Assembly (NCBI RefSeq): GCF_000761545.1
Contig: NZ_JPMY01000046.1
Location: forward strand, 1 to 64,000
Length of the DNA stretch: 64,000 nt
Origin: Pseudomonas sp. ML96
Lineage (GTDB): Bacteria > Pseudomonadota > Gammaproteobacteria > Pseudomonadales > Pseudomonadaceae
Reading direction: 5' to 3'
The position numbers and the translations under genes were made by a program. Each line of letters starts with the position of its first letter. Position 1 is the first letter of the stretch. Shown here one piece after another: positions 54,324 through 62,528 of the stretch. The notes beneath the pieces were generated by a model, which did no database searches, was not told where the DNA came from, and saw only the letters and a program-made list of their open reading frames with translations.

Positions 54324-55196
54324 ATGGCCACCAAGAAACGAGGACTCGGCCGCGGCCTGGACGCTCTGCTCGGCGGTAGTACCGCCGCCACCCTGGAAGA
54401 GGAAGCGGTCAAGGTCGACAGCCGTGAGCTGCAGCACCTGCCGCTGGACCTGATCCAGCGCGGCAAGTACCAGCCACGCCGCGACATGGACCCGTCGGCC
54501 CTGGAAGAACTGGCCAACTCGATCAAGGTTCAGGGCGTGATGCAGCCGATCGTGGTGCGCCCCATCGGTGGCGGCCGCTTCGAGATCATCGCCGGTGAAC
54601 GCCGTTGGCGCGCCAGCCAGCAGGCCGGCCTGGACAAGATCCCGGCCATGGTCCGCGAAGTGCCGGACGAAGCTGCCATCGCCATGGCGCTGATCGAGAA
54701 CATCCAGCGCGAAGACCTCAATCCGATCGAGGAAGCCGTGGCCCTGCAGCGCCTGCAGCAGGAGTTCGAGCTGACCCAGCAGCAGGTCGCCGATGCGGTG
54801 GGCAAGTCGCGGGTCACCATCACCAACCTGCTACGCCTGATCGCTCTGCCGGAAGAGATCAAGACCCTGCTCGCCCATGGCGATCTGGAGATGGGCCACG
54901 CCCGTGCCCTGCTCGGTCTGCCCCTGGAACAGCAGGTGGAAGGCGCGCGACATGTTGTCGCACGCGGCCTCACCGTGCGCCAAACCGAAGCACTGGTACG
55001 CCAGTGGCTGAATACCAAGGAAAAGCCTGCCGAGAAGGTCAAGGCCGACCCGGACATCAACCGCCTGGAACAGCGCCTGGCCGAGAAGCTAGGGGCTCCC
55101 GTGCAGATCAAGCACGGTCAGAAGGGCAAGGGCCAATTGGTGATCCGCTACAACTCGCTGGACGAGCTGCAGGGCGTACTCGCCCACATCCGCTGA
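54324..55196 (+). CDS. parB: Chromosome-partitioning protein ParB (Spo0J)
   Basis: A 290-residue CTP-binding DNA clamp. The N-terminal ParA-stimulating peptide is KKRGLGRGLDALLG, the CTPase box includes GERRWRASQQAGL, the helix-turn-helix that reads parS is LTQQQVADAVGKSRVTITNL, and a C-terminal dimerisation domain ends the protein. It binds the parS sites inside recF. Confidence 0.97.
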   Translation: MATKKRGLGRGLDALLGGSTAATLEEEAVKVDSRELQHLPLDLIQRGKYQPRRDMDPSALEELANSIKVQGVMQPIVVRPIGGGRFEIIAGERRWRASQQAGLDKIPAMVREVPDEAAIAMALIENIQREDLNPIEEAVALQRLQQEFELTQQQVADAVGKSRVTITNLLRLIALPEEIKTLLAHGDLEMGHARALLGLPLEQQVEGARHVVARGLTVRQTEALVRQWLNTKEKPAEKVKADPDINRLEQRLAEKLGAPVQIKHGQKGKGQLVIRYNSLDELQGVLAHIR

Positions 55197-55249
55197 AATC
55201 TCGACACAATTGCACATGTAGCGGGCGGTCGGAATTCACTACCGGCCAG

Positions 55250-55278
55250 TTGAACAGGGGGGGAACCCCCCCTATACT
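55250..55278 (+). promoter_or_regulatory. Promoter of the atp operon with G7-AA-C7 palindromic spacer
   Basis: TTGAAC (-35, 55250-55255) and TATACT (-10, 55273-55278) are 17 bases apart. The spacer is A followed by seven G, AA and seven C, a perfect palindrome filling the spacer. It is 74 bases upstream of atpI. Confidence 0.8.
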
Positions 55279-55351
55279 CTGCGCGCATTTTGTCGGCACA
55301 AAGTATGCCAAGTTGTTGATTTAACGTGCCGACCCAGAGGAACAGCGAGAG

Positions 55352-55759
55352 ATGGACGCCCGCACGCCGAACCGCCTGCCCTTCCATCGTCTACCGGTCT
55401 TTCCGGTGCTGCTGGCCCAACTGGTCGTGATTCTGTTGGCCGCCGCCGCCCTGTATGGCTGGCGCGGCGCGGTAAGCGGCTATTCGGGACTCTGCGGGGG
55501 GCTTATTGCCTGGCTCCCCAACCTGTATTTCGCCCACAAGGCTTTCCGCTTCAGCGGGGCCCGGGCCGCCCAGAGCATCGTCCGGTCGTTCTACGCCGGC
55601 GAGACGGGCAAGCTGATTCTGACGGCAGTGCTGTTTGCACTGACGTTCGTAGTGGTGAAACCACTGGCGGCACCGGCCCTGTTCGGTGTCTTCGTGCTGG
55701 CGCTCAGCGTTGGCTGGTTCGCACCGCTGCTGATGAGAACAAGACTTTCGAGACCTTAG
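55352..55759 (+). CDS. atpI: ATP synthase subunit I
   Basis: A 135-residue membrane protein with four hydrophobic segments (PVLLAQLVVILLAAAALYGW, CGGLIAWLPNLYFAHKAF, LILTAVLFALTFVVVKPLAA, LFGVFVLALSVGWFAPLLM). AtpI is thought to help assemble the c-ring and is not part of the final enzyme. It is first in the atp operon, 16 bases before atpB. Confidence 0.93.
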   Translation: MDARTPNRLPFHRLPVFPVLLAQLVVILLAAAALYGWRGAVSGYSGLCGGLIAWLPNLYFAHKAFRFSGARAAQSIVRSFYAGETGKLILTAVLFALTFVVVKPLAAPALFGVFVLALSVGWFAPLLMRTRLSRP

Positions 55760-55775
55760 AGCGTTTGAGGCAAAC

Positions 55776-56645
55776 ATGGCAGAACAAACCGCTTCGGGCT
55801 ATATCCAGCACCACCTGCAGAACCTGACTTTCGGGCAACTGCCGAATGGTGACTGGGGCTTCGCCCACACCGCGCAAGAAGCAAAGGAAATGGGCTTCTG
55901 GGCCTTCCACGTAGACACCCTGGGTTGGTCGGTAGTTCTCGGCCTGGTGTTCATCCTGCTGTTCCGCATGGCAGCCAAGCGCGCCACCAGCGGTCAACCG
56001 GGTGGTCTGCAGAACTTCGTCGAAGTACTGATCGAGTTCGTCGACGGCAGCGTGAAGGACACCTTCCACGGCCGTAACGCTCTGATCGCCCCGCTGGCCC
56101 TGACCATCTTCGTCTGGATCTTCCTGATGAACCTGATGGACTTGGTGCCGGTGGACTTCCTGCCGATGACTGCTGCCTGGATTACCGGCAACGAGCACCT
56201 GTTCTTCCGTGTGGTGCCGACTACCGACCCGAACGCCACCCTGGGCATGGCCCTGTCGGTGTTTGCGCTGATCGTGTTCTACAGCATCAAGGTCAAGGGC
56301 ATTGGCGGCTTCCTCGGTGAGTTGACCCTGCACCCGTTCAGCAGCAGCAACATCGTTGTGCAGATCCTGCTGATCCCGGTGAACTTCCTGCTCGAGTTCG
56401 TCACCCTGATCGCCAAGCCGATTTCTCTGGCTCTGCGTCTGTTCGGCAACATGTATGCCGGCGAACTGATCTTCATCCTGATTGCCGTGATGTTCGGCAG
56501 TGGTCTGTTCCTGCTCAGCACCCTGGGTGTTGCGCTGAACTGGGCGTGGGCTGTGTTCCACATCCTGATCATCACCCTGCAGGCGTTCATCTTCATGATG
56601 CTGACCATCGTCTACCTGTCGATGGCACACGAAGACAACCACTAA
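55776..56645 (+). CDS. atpB: ATP synthase F0 subunit a
   Basis: A 289-residue membrane subunit forming the proton half-channels. The essential Arg is in PISLALRLFGNMYAGELIF, and conserved NLMDLVPVDFLP and FILMMLTIVYLSMAHE-type C-terminus are seen. It is followed by an 88-base gap with a hairpin before atpE. Confidence 0.97.
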   Translation: MAEQTASGYIQHHLQNLTFGQLPNGDWGFAHTAQEAKEMGFWAFHVDTLGWSVVLGLVFILLFRMAAKRATSGQPGGLQNFVEVLIEFVDGSVKDTFHGRNALIAPLALTIFVWIFLMNLMDLVPVDFLPMTAAWITGNEHLFFRVVPTTDPNATLGMALSVFALIVFYSIKVKGIGGFLGELTLHPFSSSNIVVQILLIPVNFLLEFVTLIAKPISLALRLFGNMYAGELIFILIAVMFGSGLFLLSTLGVALNWAWAVFHILIITLQAFIFMMLTIVYLSMAHEDNH

Positions 56646-56661
56646 GAGGCTTCGGCCTCTT
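56644..56661 (+). other. UUCG-loop hairpin between atpB and atpE
   Basis: AAGAGGC (56644-56650) and GCCTCTT (56655-56661) enclose the tetraloop TTCG. It starts within the atpB stop codon and precedes atpE by about 70 bases. It may protect or adjust the mRNA ahead of the highly translated c subunit. Confidence 0.6.
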
Positions 56662-56733
56662 TAGGTAACCAAAACCGCTTTACCGCTTCACTTAACCCTT
56701 TAAACAAATACGACGTAAAAGTCGGGAGGAAAA

Positions 56734-56991
56734 ATGGAAACTGTAGTTGGTCTCACCGCGATTGCTGTTGCCCTGCTGATCGGTCTGGGCGCTCTGGGTA
56801 CCGCCATTGGCTTCGGCCTGCTGGGCGGCAAATTCCTGGAAGGCGCTGCTCGTCAGCCGGAAATGGTTCCGATGCTGCAGGTGAAAATGTTCATCGTCGC
56901 CGGTCTGCTGGACGCCGTGACCATGATCGGCGTTGGTATCGCTCTGTTCTTCACCTTCGCGAACCCCTTCGTTGGTCAAATCGCCGGCTAA
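56734..56991 (+). CDS. atpE: ATP synthase F0 subunit c
   Basis: An 85-residue hairpin membrane protein. The polar loop is RQPEM (residues 40-44) and the proton-carrying carboxylate is D60 in [17 protein letters not shown]. No extra Na+-ligand residues are obvious, so a proton-driven enzyme is expected. A strong ribosome site, GGGAGGA, is 6 bases upstream, consistent with the high copy number of this subunit. Confidence 0.98.
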
Positions 56992-57046
56992 TCACTCGCT
57001 TGCGAGTTGATTGGTTTGACGAAACAACGAACAGCGAGGTATTGGC

Positions 57047-57517
57047 GTGAACATTAATGCAACCCTGATTGGCCAGGCCGTTGCGTTCTTCATTTTCGTG
57101 CTGTTCTGCATGAAGTTCGTATGGCCTCCGGTCATCACGGCTCTGCGCGAACGCCAAAAGAAGATCGCCGATGGTCTGGACGCCGCCAACCGTGCGGCTC
57201 GCGATCTGGAACTGGCCCACGAGAAAGTGGCTCAGCAACTGCGCGAAGCCAAAACCCAGGCTGCTGAAATCATCGAGCAAGCCAAGAAGCGCGGCACTCA
57301 GATCGTCGACGAAGCCCGTGATCAGGCTCGCGTCGAAGCTGACCGTGTGAAGGCTCAGGCTCAGGCCGAGATCGAACAGGAACTGAACAGCGTCAAAGAC
57401 GCCCTGCGTGCCCAAGTGGGTGCCCTGGCCGTTGGCGGTGCTGAGAAGATCCTGGGTGCCACCATCGATCAGAACGCGCACGCGGAGCTGGTTAACAAAC
57501 TGGCCGCCGAAATCTAA
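57047..57517 (+). CDS. atpF: ATP synthase F0 subunit b
   Basis: A 156-residue protein with one N-terminal membrane helix (IGQAVAFFIFVLFCMKFVW) and a long charged coiled coil (KIADGLDAANRAARDLELAH onward) that forms the peripheral stalk. The start codon is GTG, with GCGAGG upstream. It is 13 bases before atpH. Confidence 0.97.
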   Translation: MNINATLIGQAVAFFIFVLFCMKFVWPPVITALRERQKKIADGLDAANRAARDLELAHEKVAQQLREAKTQAAEIIEQAKKRGTQIVDEARDQARVEADRVKAQAQAEIEQELNSVKDALRAQVGALAVGGAEKILGATIDQNAHAELVNKLAAEI

Positions 57518-57529
57518 GCGAGGGCGATC

Positions 57530-58066
57530 ATGGCAGAACTGACCACGCTGGCCCGTCCTTACGCTAAGGCTGCCTTCGAGTACGCACAAGGCAACCAGCA
57601 GCTGGCCGCTTGGTCGGCCATGCTGGGCCTCGCTGCAGCGGTGTCGCAAGACGACACCATGCAGCGCGTGCTCAAGGCCCCGCGTTTGACGAGCGCAGAA
57701 AAGGCCACCGCTTTTAACGAAGTGTGTGGTGACAAGTTCGACGCCCAGGCACGTAACTTCATTTCCATCGTTTCCGAAAACGGTCGTCTCGACCTGTTGC
57801 CGGAGATCGCCGCCCAGTTCGAGCTGTACAAGGCCGAGCAGGAGAAGTCGGTAGACGTGGAAGTGACCAGTGCCTTCGCATTGAGCACAGAACAGCAAGA
57901 CAAACTCGCCAAGGTTCTCAACGCACGGCTCAGCCGAGAAGTGCGTCTGCACGTGACGGAAGACGCTGCCCTACTGGGTGGCGTGGTTATCCGCGCGGGC
58001 GACCTGGTTATCGATGGCTCGGTTCGCGGCAAAATCGCGAAGCTGGCCGAAGCGTTGAAATCTTGA
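57530..58066 (+). CDS. atpH: ATP synthase F1 subunit delta
   Basis: A 178-residue subunit linking F1 to the b stalk. It has the N-terminal ARPYAKAAFEYAQGNQQLAA and the C-terminal signature GGVVIRAGDLVIDGSVRGKI. Standard length and position between atpF and atpA. Confidence 0.97.
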   Translation: MAELTTLARPYAKAAFEYAQGNQQLAAWSAMLGLAAAVSQDDTMQRVLKAPRLTSAEKATAFNEVCGDKFDAQARNFISIVSENGRLDLLPEIAAQFELYKAEQEKSVDVEVTSAFALSTEQQDKLAKVLNARLSREVRLHVTEDAALLGGVVIRAGDLVIDGSVRGKIAKLAEALKS

Positions 58067-58087
58067 GTTTGAAGGGGCAGCAGAGCA

Positions 58088-59632
58088 ATGCAGCAACTCA
58101 ATCCTTCCGAAATTAGTGAAATCATCAAGGGACGTATCGAGAAACTCGACGTCTCTTCCCAAGCCCGCAACGAAGGTACCGTGGTATCCGTCTCCGACGG
58201 TATCGTGCGTATCTATGGTCTGGCCGACGTTATGTACGGCGAAATGATCGAGTTCCCGGGCGGCGTCTACGGTATGGCGCTGAACCTGGAGCAAGACTCC
58301 GTCGGCGCCGTAGTGCTGGGTGCATACACCAGCCTCGCCGAAGGCATGAGCGCCAAGTGCACCGGCCGCATCCTGGAAGTCCCGGTTGGTCCGGAACTGC
58401 TGGGCCGCGTAGTCGACGCACTGGGCAACCCGATCGATGGCAAAGGCCCGATCAATGCTCAAGCCACCGACGCTGTCGAGAAAGTCGCTCCGGGCGTGAT
58501 CTGGCGTAAGTCGGTCGACCAGCCGGTGCAAACCGGTTACAAGTCGGTCGATGCCATGATCCCGGTAGGCCGTGGCCAGCGCGAGCTGATCATCGGTGAC
58601 CGTCAGATCGGTAAGACCGCTCTGGCCGTCGACGCCATCATCAACCAGAAGAACAGCGGCATCCGCTGCGTCTACGTAGCCATCGGTCAGAAGCAATCGA
58701 CCATCGCCAACGTGGTACGCAAGCTGGAAGAAGCTGGCGCCCTGGCCAACACCATCGTGGTTGCCGCCTCGGCTTCGGAATCGGCTGCCCTGCAGTTCCT
58801 GGCTCCGTACGCTGGTTGCACTATGGGCGAATACTTCCGCGACCGCGGTGAAGACGCCCTGATCGTGTACGACGACCTGTCCAAGCAGGCCGTTGCCTAC
58901 CGCCAGATCTCCCTGCTGCTGCGCCGTCCGCCGGGCCGCGAAGCTTACCCAGGCGACGTGTTCTATCTCCACAGCCGTCTGCTGGAGCGCGCTTCCCGCG
59001 TTTCCGAAGAGTATGTCGAGAAGTTCACCAATGGCGCTGTGACTGGCAAGACTGGTTCCCTGACCGCTCTGCCGATCATCGAAACCCAGGCTGGTGACGT
59101 TTCCGCGTTCGTTCCGACCAACGTGATCTCGATCACCGACGGTCAGATCTTCCTGGAATCGGCCATGTTCAACTCGGGTATCCGTCCGGCCGTCAACGCC
59201 GGTATCTCGGTTTCCCGCGTGGGTGGTGCCGCTCAGACCAAGATCATCAAGAAGCTGTCCGGTGGTATCCGTACCGCTCTGGCTCAGTACCGTGAACTGG
59301 CGGCCTTCGCCCAGTTCGCTTCTGACCTGGACGAGGCTACCCGCAAGCAGCTGGATCACGGTCAGCGCGTTACCGAGCTGATGAAGCAGAAGCAGTACGC
59401 GCCGATGTCGATCGCCGACATGTCGGTGAGCCTGTACGCCGCCGAGCGTGGTTTCCTGGCCGACGTCGAAGTCGCCAAGATCATCAGCTTCGAGCAGGCC
59501 CTGATCGCCTTCTTCAACCGTGAGAACGCCGCTCTGATGGCGAAGATCAACGAGAAGGGCGACTTCAATGACGACATCGATGGCCAGCTGAAAGCCGGTA
59601 TCGAGAAGTTCAAGGCCACCCAAACCTGGTAA
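58088..59632 (+). CDS. atpA: ATP synthase F1 subunit alpha
   Basis: A 514-residue nucleotide-binding subunit. The P-loop is GDRQIGKTALAVDA near residue 170; the conserved YDDLSKQAVAYRQISLLLRR and RVGGAAQTKIIKKLSGGIR are present. The ribosome site AAGGGGCAG precedes the ATG. A GNRA-loop hairpin follows before atpG. Confidence 0.98.
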   Translation: MQQLNPSEISEIIKGRIEKLDVSSQARNEGTVVSVSDGIVRIYGLADVMYGEMIEFPGGVYGMALNLEQDSVGAVVLGAYTSLAEGMSAKCTGRILEVPVGPELLGRVVDALGNPIDGKGPINAQATDAVEKVAPGVIWRKSVDQPVQTGYKSVDAMIPVGRGQRELIIGDRQIGKTALAVDAIINQKNSGIRCVYVAIGQKQSTIANVVRKLEEAGALANTIVVAASASESAALQFLAPYAGCTMGEYFRDRGEDALIVYDDLSKQAVAYRQISLLLRRPPGREAYPGDVFYLHSRLLERASRVSEEYVEKFTNGAVTGKTGSLTALPIIETQAGDVSAFVPTNVISITDGQIFLESAMFNSGIRPAVNAGISVSRVGGAAQTKIIKKLSGGIRTALAQYRELAAFAQFASDLDEATRKQLDHGQRVTELMKQKQYAPMSIADMSVSLYAAERGFLADVEVAKIISFEQALIAFFNRENAALMAKINEKGDFNDDIDGQLKAGIEKFKATQTW

Positions 59633-59640
59633 GCCGCAGT

Positions 59641-59658
59641 GGGGGTCGCGAGGCCCCC
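59641..59658 (+). other. GNRA-loop hairpin between atpA and atpG
   Basis: GGGGGTC (59641-59647) pairs with GGCCCCC (59652-59658), including one G-T pair, around the tetraloop GCGA. It lies in the 50-base atpA-atpG gap. Confidence 0.5.
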
Positions 59659-59682
59659 GCTTGCTAACCTGATAGGTGTTAC

Positions 59683-60543
59683 ATGGCAGGCGCAAAAGAG
59701 ATTCGCAGCAAGATTGCGAGCATCAAAAGCACGCAGAAGATCACCAGCGCCATGGAAAAGGTGGCGACCAGCAAAATGCGCAGAGCTCAACAGCGCATGG
59801 CTGCTAGTCGTCCCTACGCGGAGCGTATCCGCCAGGTGATTGGTCATCTGGCCAACGCCAACCCGGAATATCGTCACCCGTTCATGATCGAGCGTGAAGT
59901 TAAGCGCGTCGGTTACGTGGTGGTGAGTTCGGACCGTGGTCTGTGCGGTGGTCTGAATACCAACCTGTTCAAGGCTCTGGTCAAGGACATGGCGAGCAAT
60001 CGCGAGCAAGGCGTAGAGGTTGATCTCTGCGTGATTGGCAGCAAGGGTGCGGCGTTCTTCCGCAACTTTGGTGGCAATGTTGTTGCTGCGATCAGCCACC
60101 TGGGCGAAGAACCGTCGATCAACGATCTGATCGGTTCCGTCAAGGTCATGCTCGATGCTTACCTCGAAGGTCGCATCGATCGTCTGTCCGTGGTCTCGAA
60201 CAAGTTCGTCAATACCATGACGCAAAAGCCGACAGTGGAGCAGCTCGTTCCCCTGGTGGCGACTCCGGATGAAGGTCTCAAGCACCACTGGGACTACCTG
60301 TACGAACCCGACGCCAAACAGCTGCTCGACGGCCTGATGGTGCGTTATGTGGAGTCGCAGGTGTACCAGTCGGTAGTAGAGAACAACGCTGCTGAACAAG
60401 CGGCGCGGATGATCGCGATGAAGAACGCCACCGACAACGCTGGCGATCTGATCAAAGACCTGCAGCTGATTTACAACAAGGCTCGTCAGGCAGCGATCAC
60501 CCAGGAAATTTCGGAAATCGTCGGCGGCGCTGCCGCGGTTTAA
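59683..60543 (+). CDS. atpG: ATP synthase F1 subunit gamma
   Basis: A 286-residue central-stalk subunit. The N-terminal coiled coil MAGAKEIRSKIASIKSTQKI and the C-terminal MKNATDNAGDLIKDLQLIYN, RQAAITQEISEIVGGAAA are conserved. Standard place between atpA and atpD. Confidence 0.98.
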   Translation: MAGAKEIRSKIASIKSTQKITSAMEKVATSKMRRAQQRMAASRPYAERIRQVIGHLANANPEYRHPFMIEREVKRVGYVVVSSDRGLCGGLNTNLFKALVKDMASNREQGVEVDLCVIGSKGAAFFRNFGGNVVAAISHLGEEPSINDLIGSVKVMLDAYLEGRIDRLSVVSNKFVNTMTQKPTVEQLVPLVATPDEGLKHHWDYLYEPDAKQLLDGLMVRYVESQVYQSVVENNAAEQAARMIAMKNATDNAGDLIKDLQLIYNKARQAAITQEISEIVGGAAAV

Positions 60544-60573
60544 GAACGGTTCAAATATTCAGAGGAACCAAAG

Positions 60574-61950
60574 ATGAGTAGCGGACGTATCGTTCAAATC
60601 ATCGGCGCCGTTATCGACGTGGAATTCCCGCGTGATCAGGTGCCGAGTGTTTATGAAGCGCTGAAAGTAGTCGGCGCCGAAACCACCCTGGAAGTTCAGC
60701 AGCAGCTGGGCGACGGCGTGGTTCGTTCCATCGCCATGGGCTCGACCGAAGGTCTGAAGCGTGGCCTGGACGTCACCCGTACTGGCAAGGCCATCTCCGT
60801 TCCGGTCGGTAAAGCGACCCTGGGCCGGATCATGGACGTGCTGGGCAACCCGATCGACGAAGCTGGCCCGATCGGCGAAGAAGAGCAGTGGGAAATCCAC
60901 CGCGCTGCGCCGTCGTACGCCGAACAAGCTGGCGGCAACGAGCTGCTGGAAACCGGCATCAAGGTAATCGACCTGGTCTGCCCGTTCGCCAAGGGCGGTA
61001 AAGTCGGTCTGTTCGGTGGTGCCGGTGTCGGCAAGACCGTAAACATGATGGAACTGATCCGTAACATCGCCATGGAACACAGCGGTTATTCCGTGTTCGC
61101 TGGTGTGGGTGAGCGTACTCGTGAGGGTAACGACTTCTACCACGAGATGAAGGACTCCAACGTTCTCGACAAAGTAGCCCTGGTCTACGGTCAGATGAAC
61201 GAGCCGCCAGGCAACCGTCTGCGCGTTGCGCTGACCGGCCTGACCATGGCCGAGAAGTTCCGTGATGAAGGTCGTGACGTTCTGCTGTTCGTCGACAACA
61301 TCTACCGTTACACCCTCGCCGGTACCGAAGTATCCGCACTGCTGGGCCGTATGCCTTCCGCAGTAGGTTACCAGCCGACTCTGGCCGAAGAGATGGGCGT
61401 TCTGCAGGAGCGTATTACCTCCACCAAGAACGGCTCGATCACCTCGGTACAGGCCGTATACGTACCTGCGGACGACCTGACCGACCCGAGCCCGGCGACC
61501 ACCTTCGCCCACTTGGACGCCACCGTCGTACTGTCGCGTGACATCGCCTCCCTGGGTATCTACCCGGCCGTGGACCCGCTGGACTCCACCTCCCGCCAGC
61601 TCGATCCGCTGGTTGTAGGTGTGGACCACTACGAGACCGCGCGTGGCGTGCAGTACGTTCTGCAGCGCTACAAGGAACTGAAGGACATCATCGCGATCCT
61701 CGGTATGGACGAACTGTCGGAAGCCGACAAGCAGCTGGTATCCCGTGCTCGTAAGATCCAGCGCTTCCTGTCCCAGCCGTTCTTCGTGGCCGAAGTCTTC
61801 ACCGGTTCGCCAGGCAAGTACGTTTCCCTGAAGGACACCATCGCTGGTTTCAGCGGCATCCTGAAAGGTGACTACGATCACCTGCCGGAGCAGGCGTTCT
61901 ACATGGTTGGCAGCATCGACGAAGCCATCGAGAAAGCCAAGAAACTGTAA
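60574..61950 (+). CDS. atpD: ATP synthase F1 subunit beta
   Basis: A 458-residue catalytic subunit. P-loop GGAGVGKTVNMMELIRN near residue 150, the catalytic Glu region GERTREGNDFYHEM and DNIYRYTLAGTEVSALLGRM. It carries the active sites of ATP synthesis. A small hairpin follows before atpC. Confidence 0.98.
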   Translation: MSSGRIVQIIGAVIDVEFPRDQVPSVYEALKVVGAETTLEVQQQLGDGVVRSIAMGSTEGLKRGLDVTRTGKAISVPVGKATLGRIMDVLGNPIDEAGPIGEEEQWEIHRAAPSYAEQAGGNELLETGIKVIDLVCPFAKGGKVGLFGGAGVGKTVNMMELIRNIAMEHSGYSVFAGVGERTREGNDFYHEMKDSNVLDKVALVYGQMNEPPGNRLRVALTGLTMAEKFRDEGRDVLLFVDNIYRYTLAGTEVSALLGRMPSAVGYQPTLAEEMGVLQERITSTKNGSITSVQAVYVPADDLTDPSPATTFAHLDATVVLSRDIASLGIYPAVDPLDSTSRQLDPLVVGVDHYETARGVQYVLQRYKELKDIIAILGMDELSEADKQLVSRARKIQRFLSQPFFVAEVFTGSPGKYVSLKDTIAGFSGILKGDYDHLPEQAFYMVGSIDEAIEKAKKL

Positions 61951-61958
61951 TCCCCTGT

Positions 61959-61976
61959 GCGCCCGGCAACGGGCGC
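61959..61976 (+). other. Hairpin between atpD and atpC
   Basis: GCGCCC (61959-61964) pairs with GGGCGC (61971-61976) around GGCAAC. It is the third intercistronic hairpin of the operon. Confidence 0.45.
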
Positions 61977-61991
61977 TCGTGAGGCAAGCGT

Positions 61992-62411
61992 ATGGCCATT
62001 ACTGTCCATTGCGACATCGTCAGTGCCGAAGCGGAGATCTTCTCCGGTTTGGTCGAGATGGTGATTGCGCACGGCAACCTGGGCGATCTCGGTATCGCTC
62101 CGGGCCACGCCCCGCTGATCACCGACCTGAAACCGGGCCCAATCCGCCTGGTCAAGCAGGGTGGCGAGCATGAGGTGTTCTACATCTCGGGTGGTTTCCT
62201 CGAAGTTCAGCCGAACATGGTGAAGGTCCTGGCCGACACCGTGACCCGCGCTGGCGATATCGACGAAGCTGCTGCCCAGGAGGCCCTCAAGGCCGCCGAG
62301 AAGGCACTCAACGAGAAGGGCTCGGAATTCGATTACGGTTCCGCCGCCGCTCACCTGGCCGAAGTCGCAGCCCAGCTGCGTACCGTCCAGCAGCTGCGCA
62401 AGAAGTACTGA
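61992..62411 (+). CDS. atpC: ATP synthase F1 subunit epsilon
   Basis: A 139-residue subunit with an N-terminal beta-sandwich (MAITVHCDIVSAEAEIFSGL, GDLGIAPGHAPLITDLKPG) and a C-terminal two-helix regulatory domain (ALKAAEKALNEKGSEFDYGS). It ends the operon before a terminator. Confidence 0.97.
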   Translation: MAITVHCDIVSAEAEIFSGLVEMVIAHGNLGDLGIAPGHAPLITDLKPGPIRLVKQGGEHEVFYISGGFLEVQPNMVKVLADTVTRAGDIDEAAAQEALKAAEKALNEKGSEFDYGSAAAHLAEVAAQLRTVQQLRKKY

Positions 62412-62443
62412 GTCCCGCACTCCGACTTCAGCGTTAGCGAGTA

Positions 62444-62474
62444 AAAGGGTAGCCTTGGCTACCCTTTTTCTTTT
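62444..62474 (+). terminator. Intrinsic terminator of the atp operon
   Basis: AAAGGGTAGCC (62444-62454) pairs with GGCTACCCTTT (62457-62467) around TT, followed by TTCTTTTC. Confidence 0.9.
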
Positions 62475-62483
62475 CTGCCGTTT

Positions 62484-62510
62484 TTATCCACAGGTGGTGT
62501 TCCACCTGTG
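62484..62510. promoter_or_regulatory. DnaA box overlapping a perfect inverted repeat upstream of glmU
   Basis: TTATCCACA (62484-62492) is a perfect DnaA box. It overlaps CACAGGTGG (62489-62497), which pairs perfectly with CCACCTGTG (62502-62510) around TGTT. The element ends 18 bases before the glmU start and could act as an operator or leader hairpin. Confidence 0.55.
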
Positions 62511-62528
62511 CCCGTTCAGGATTCCGCT

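Noticed and set aside
62499..62514. TGTTCCACCTGTGCCC resembling parS
   Set aside because: Only the left half of the parS palindrome matches; the sequence is explained by the CACAGGTGG/CCACCTGTG repeat.
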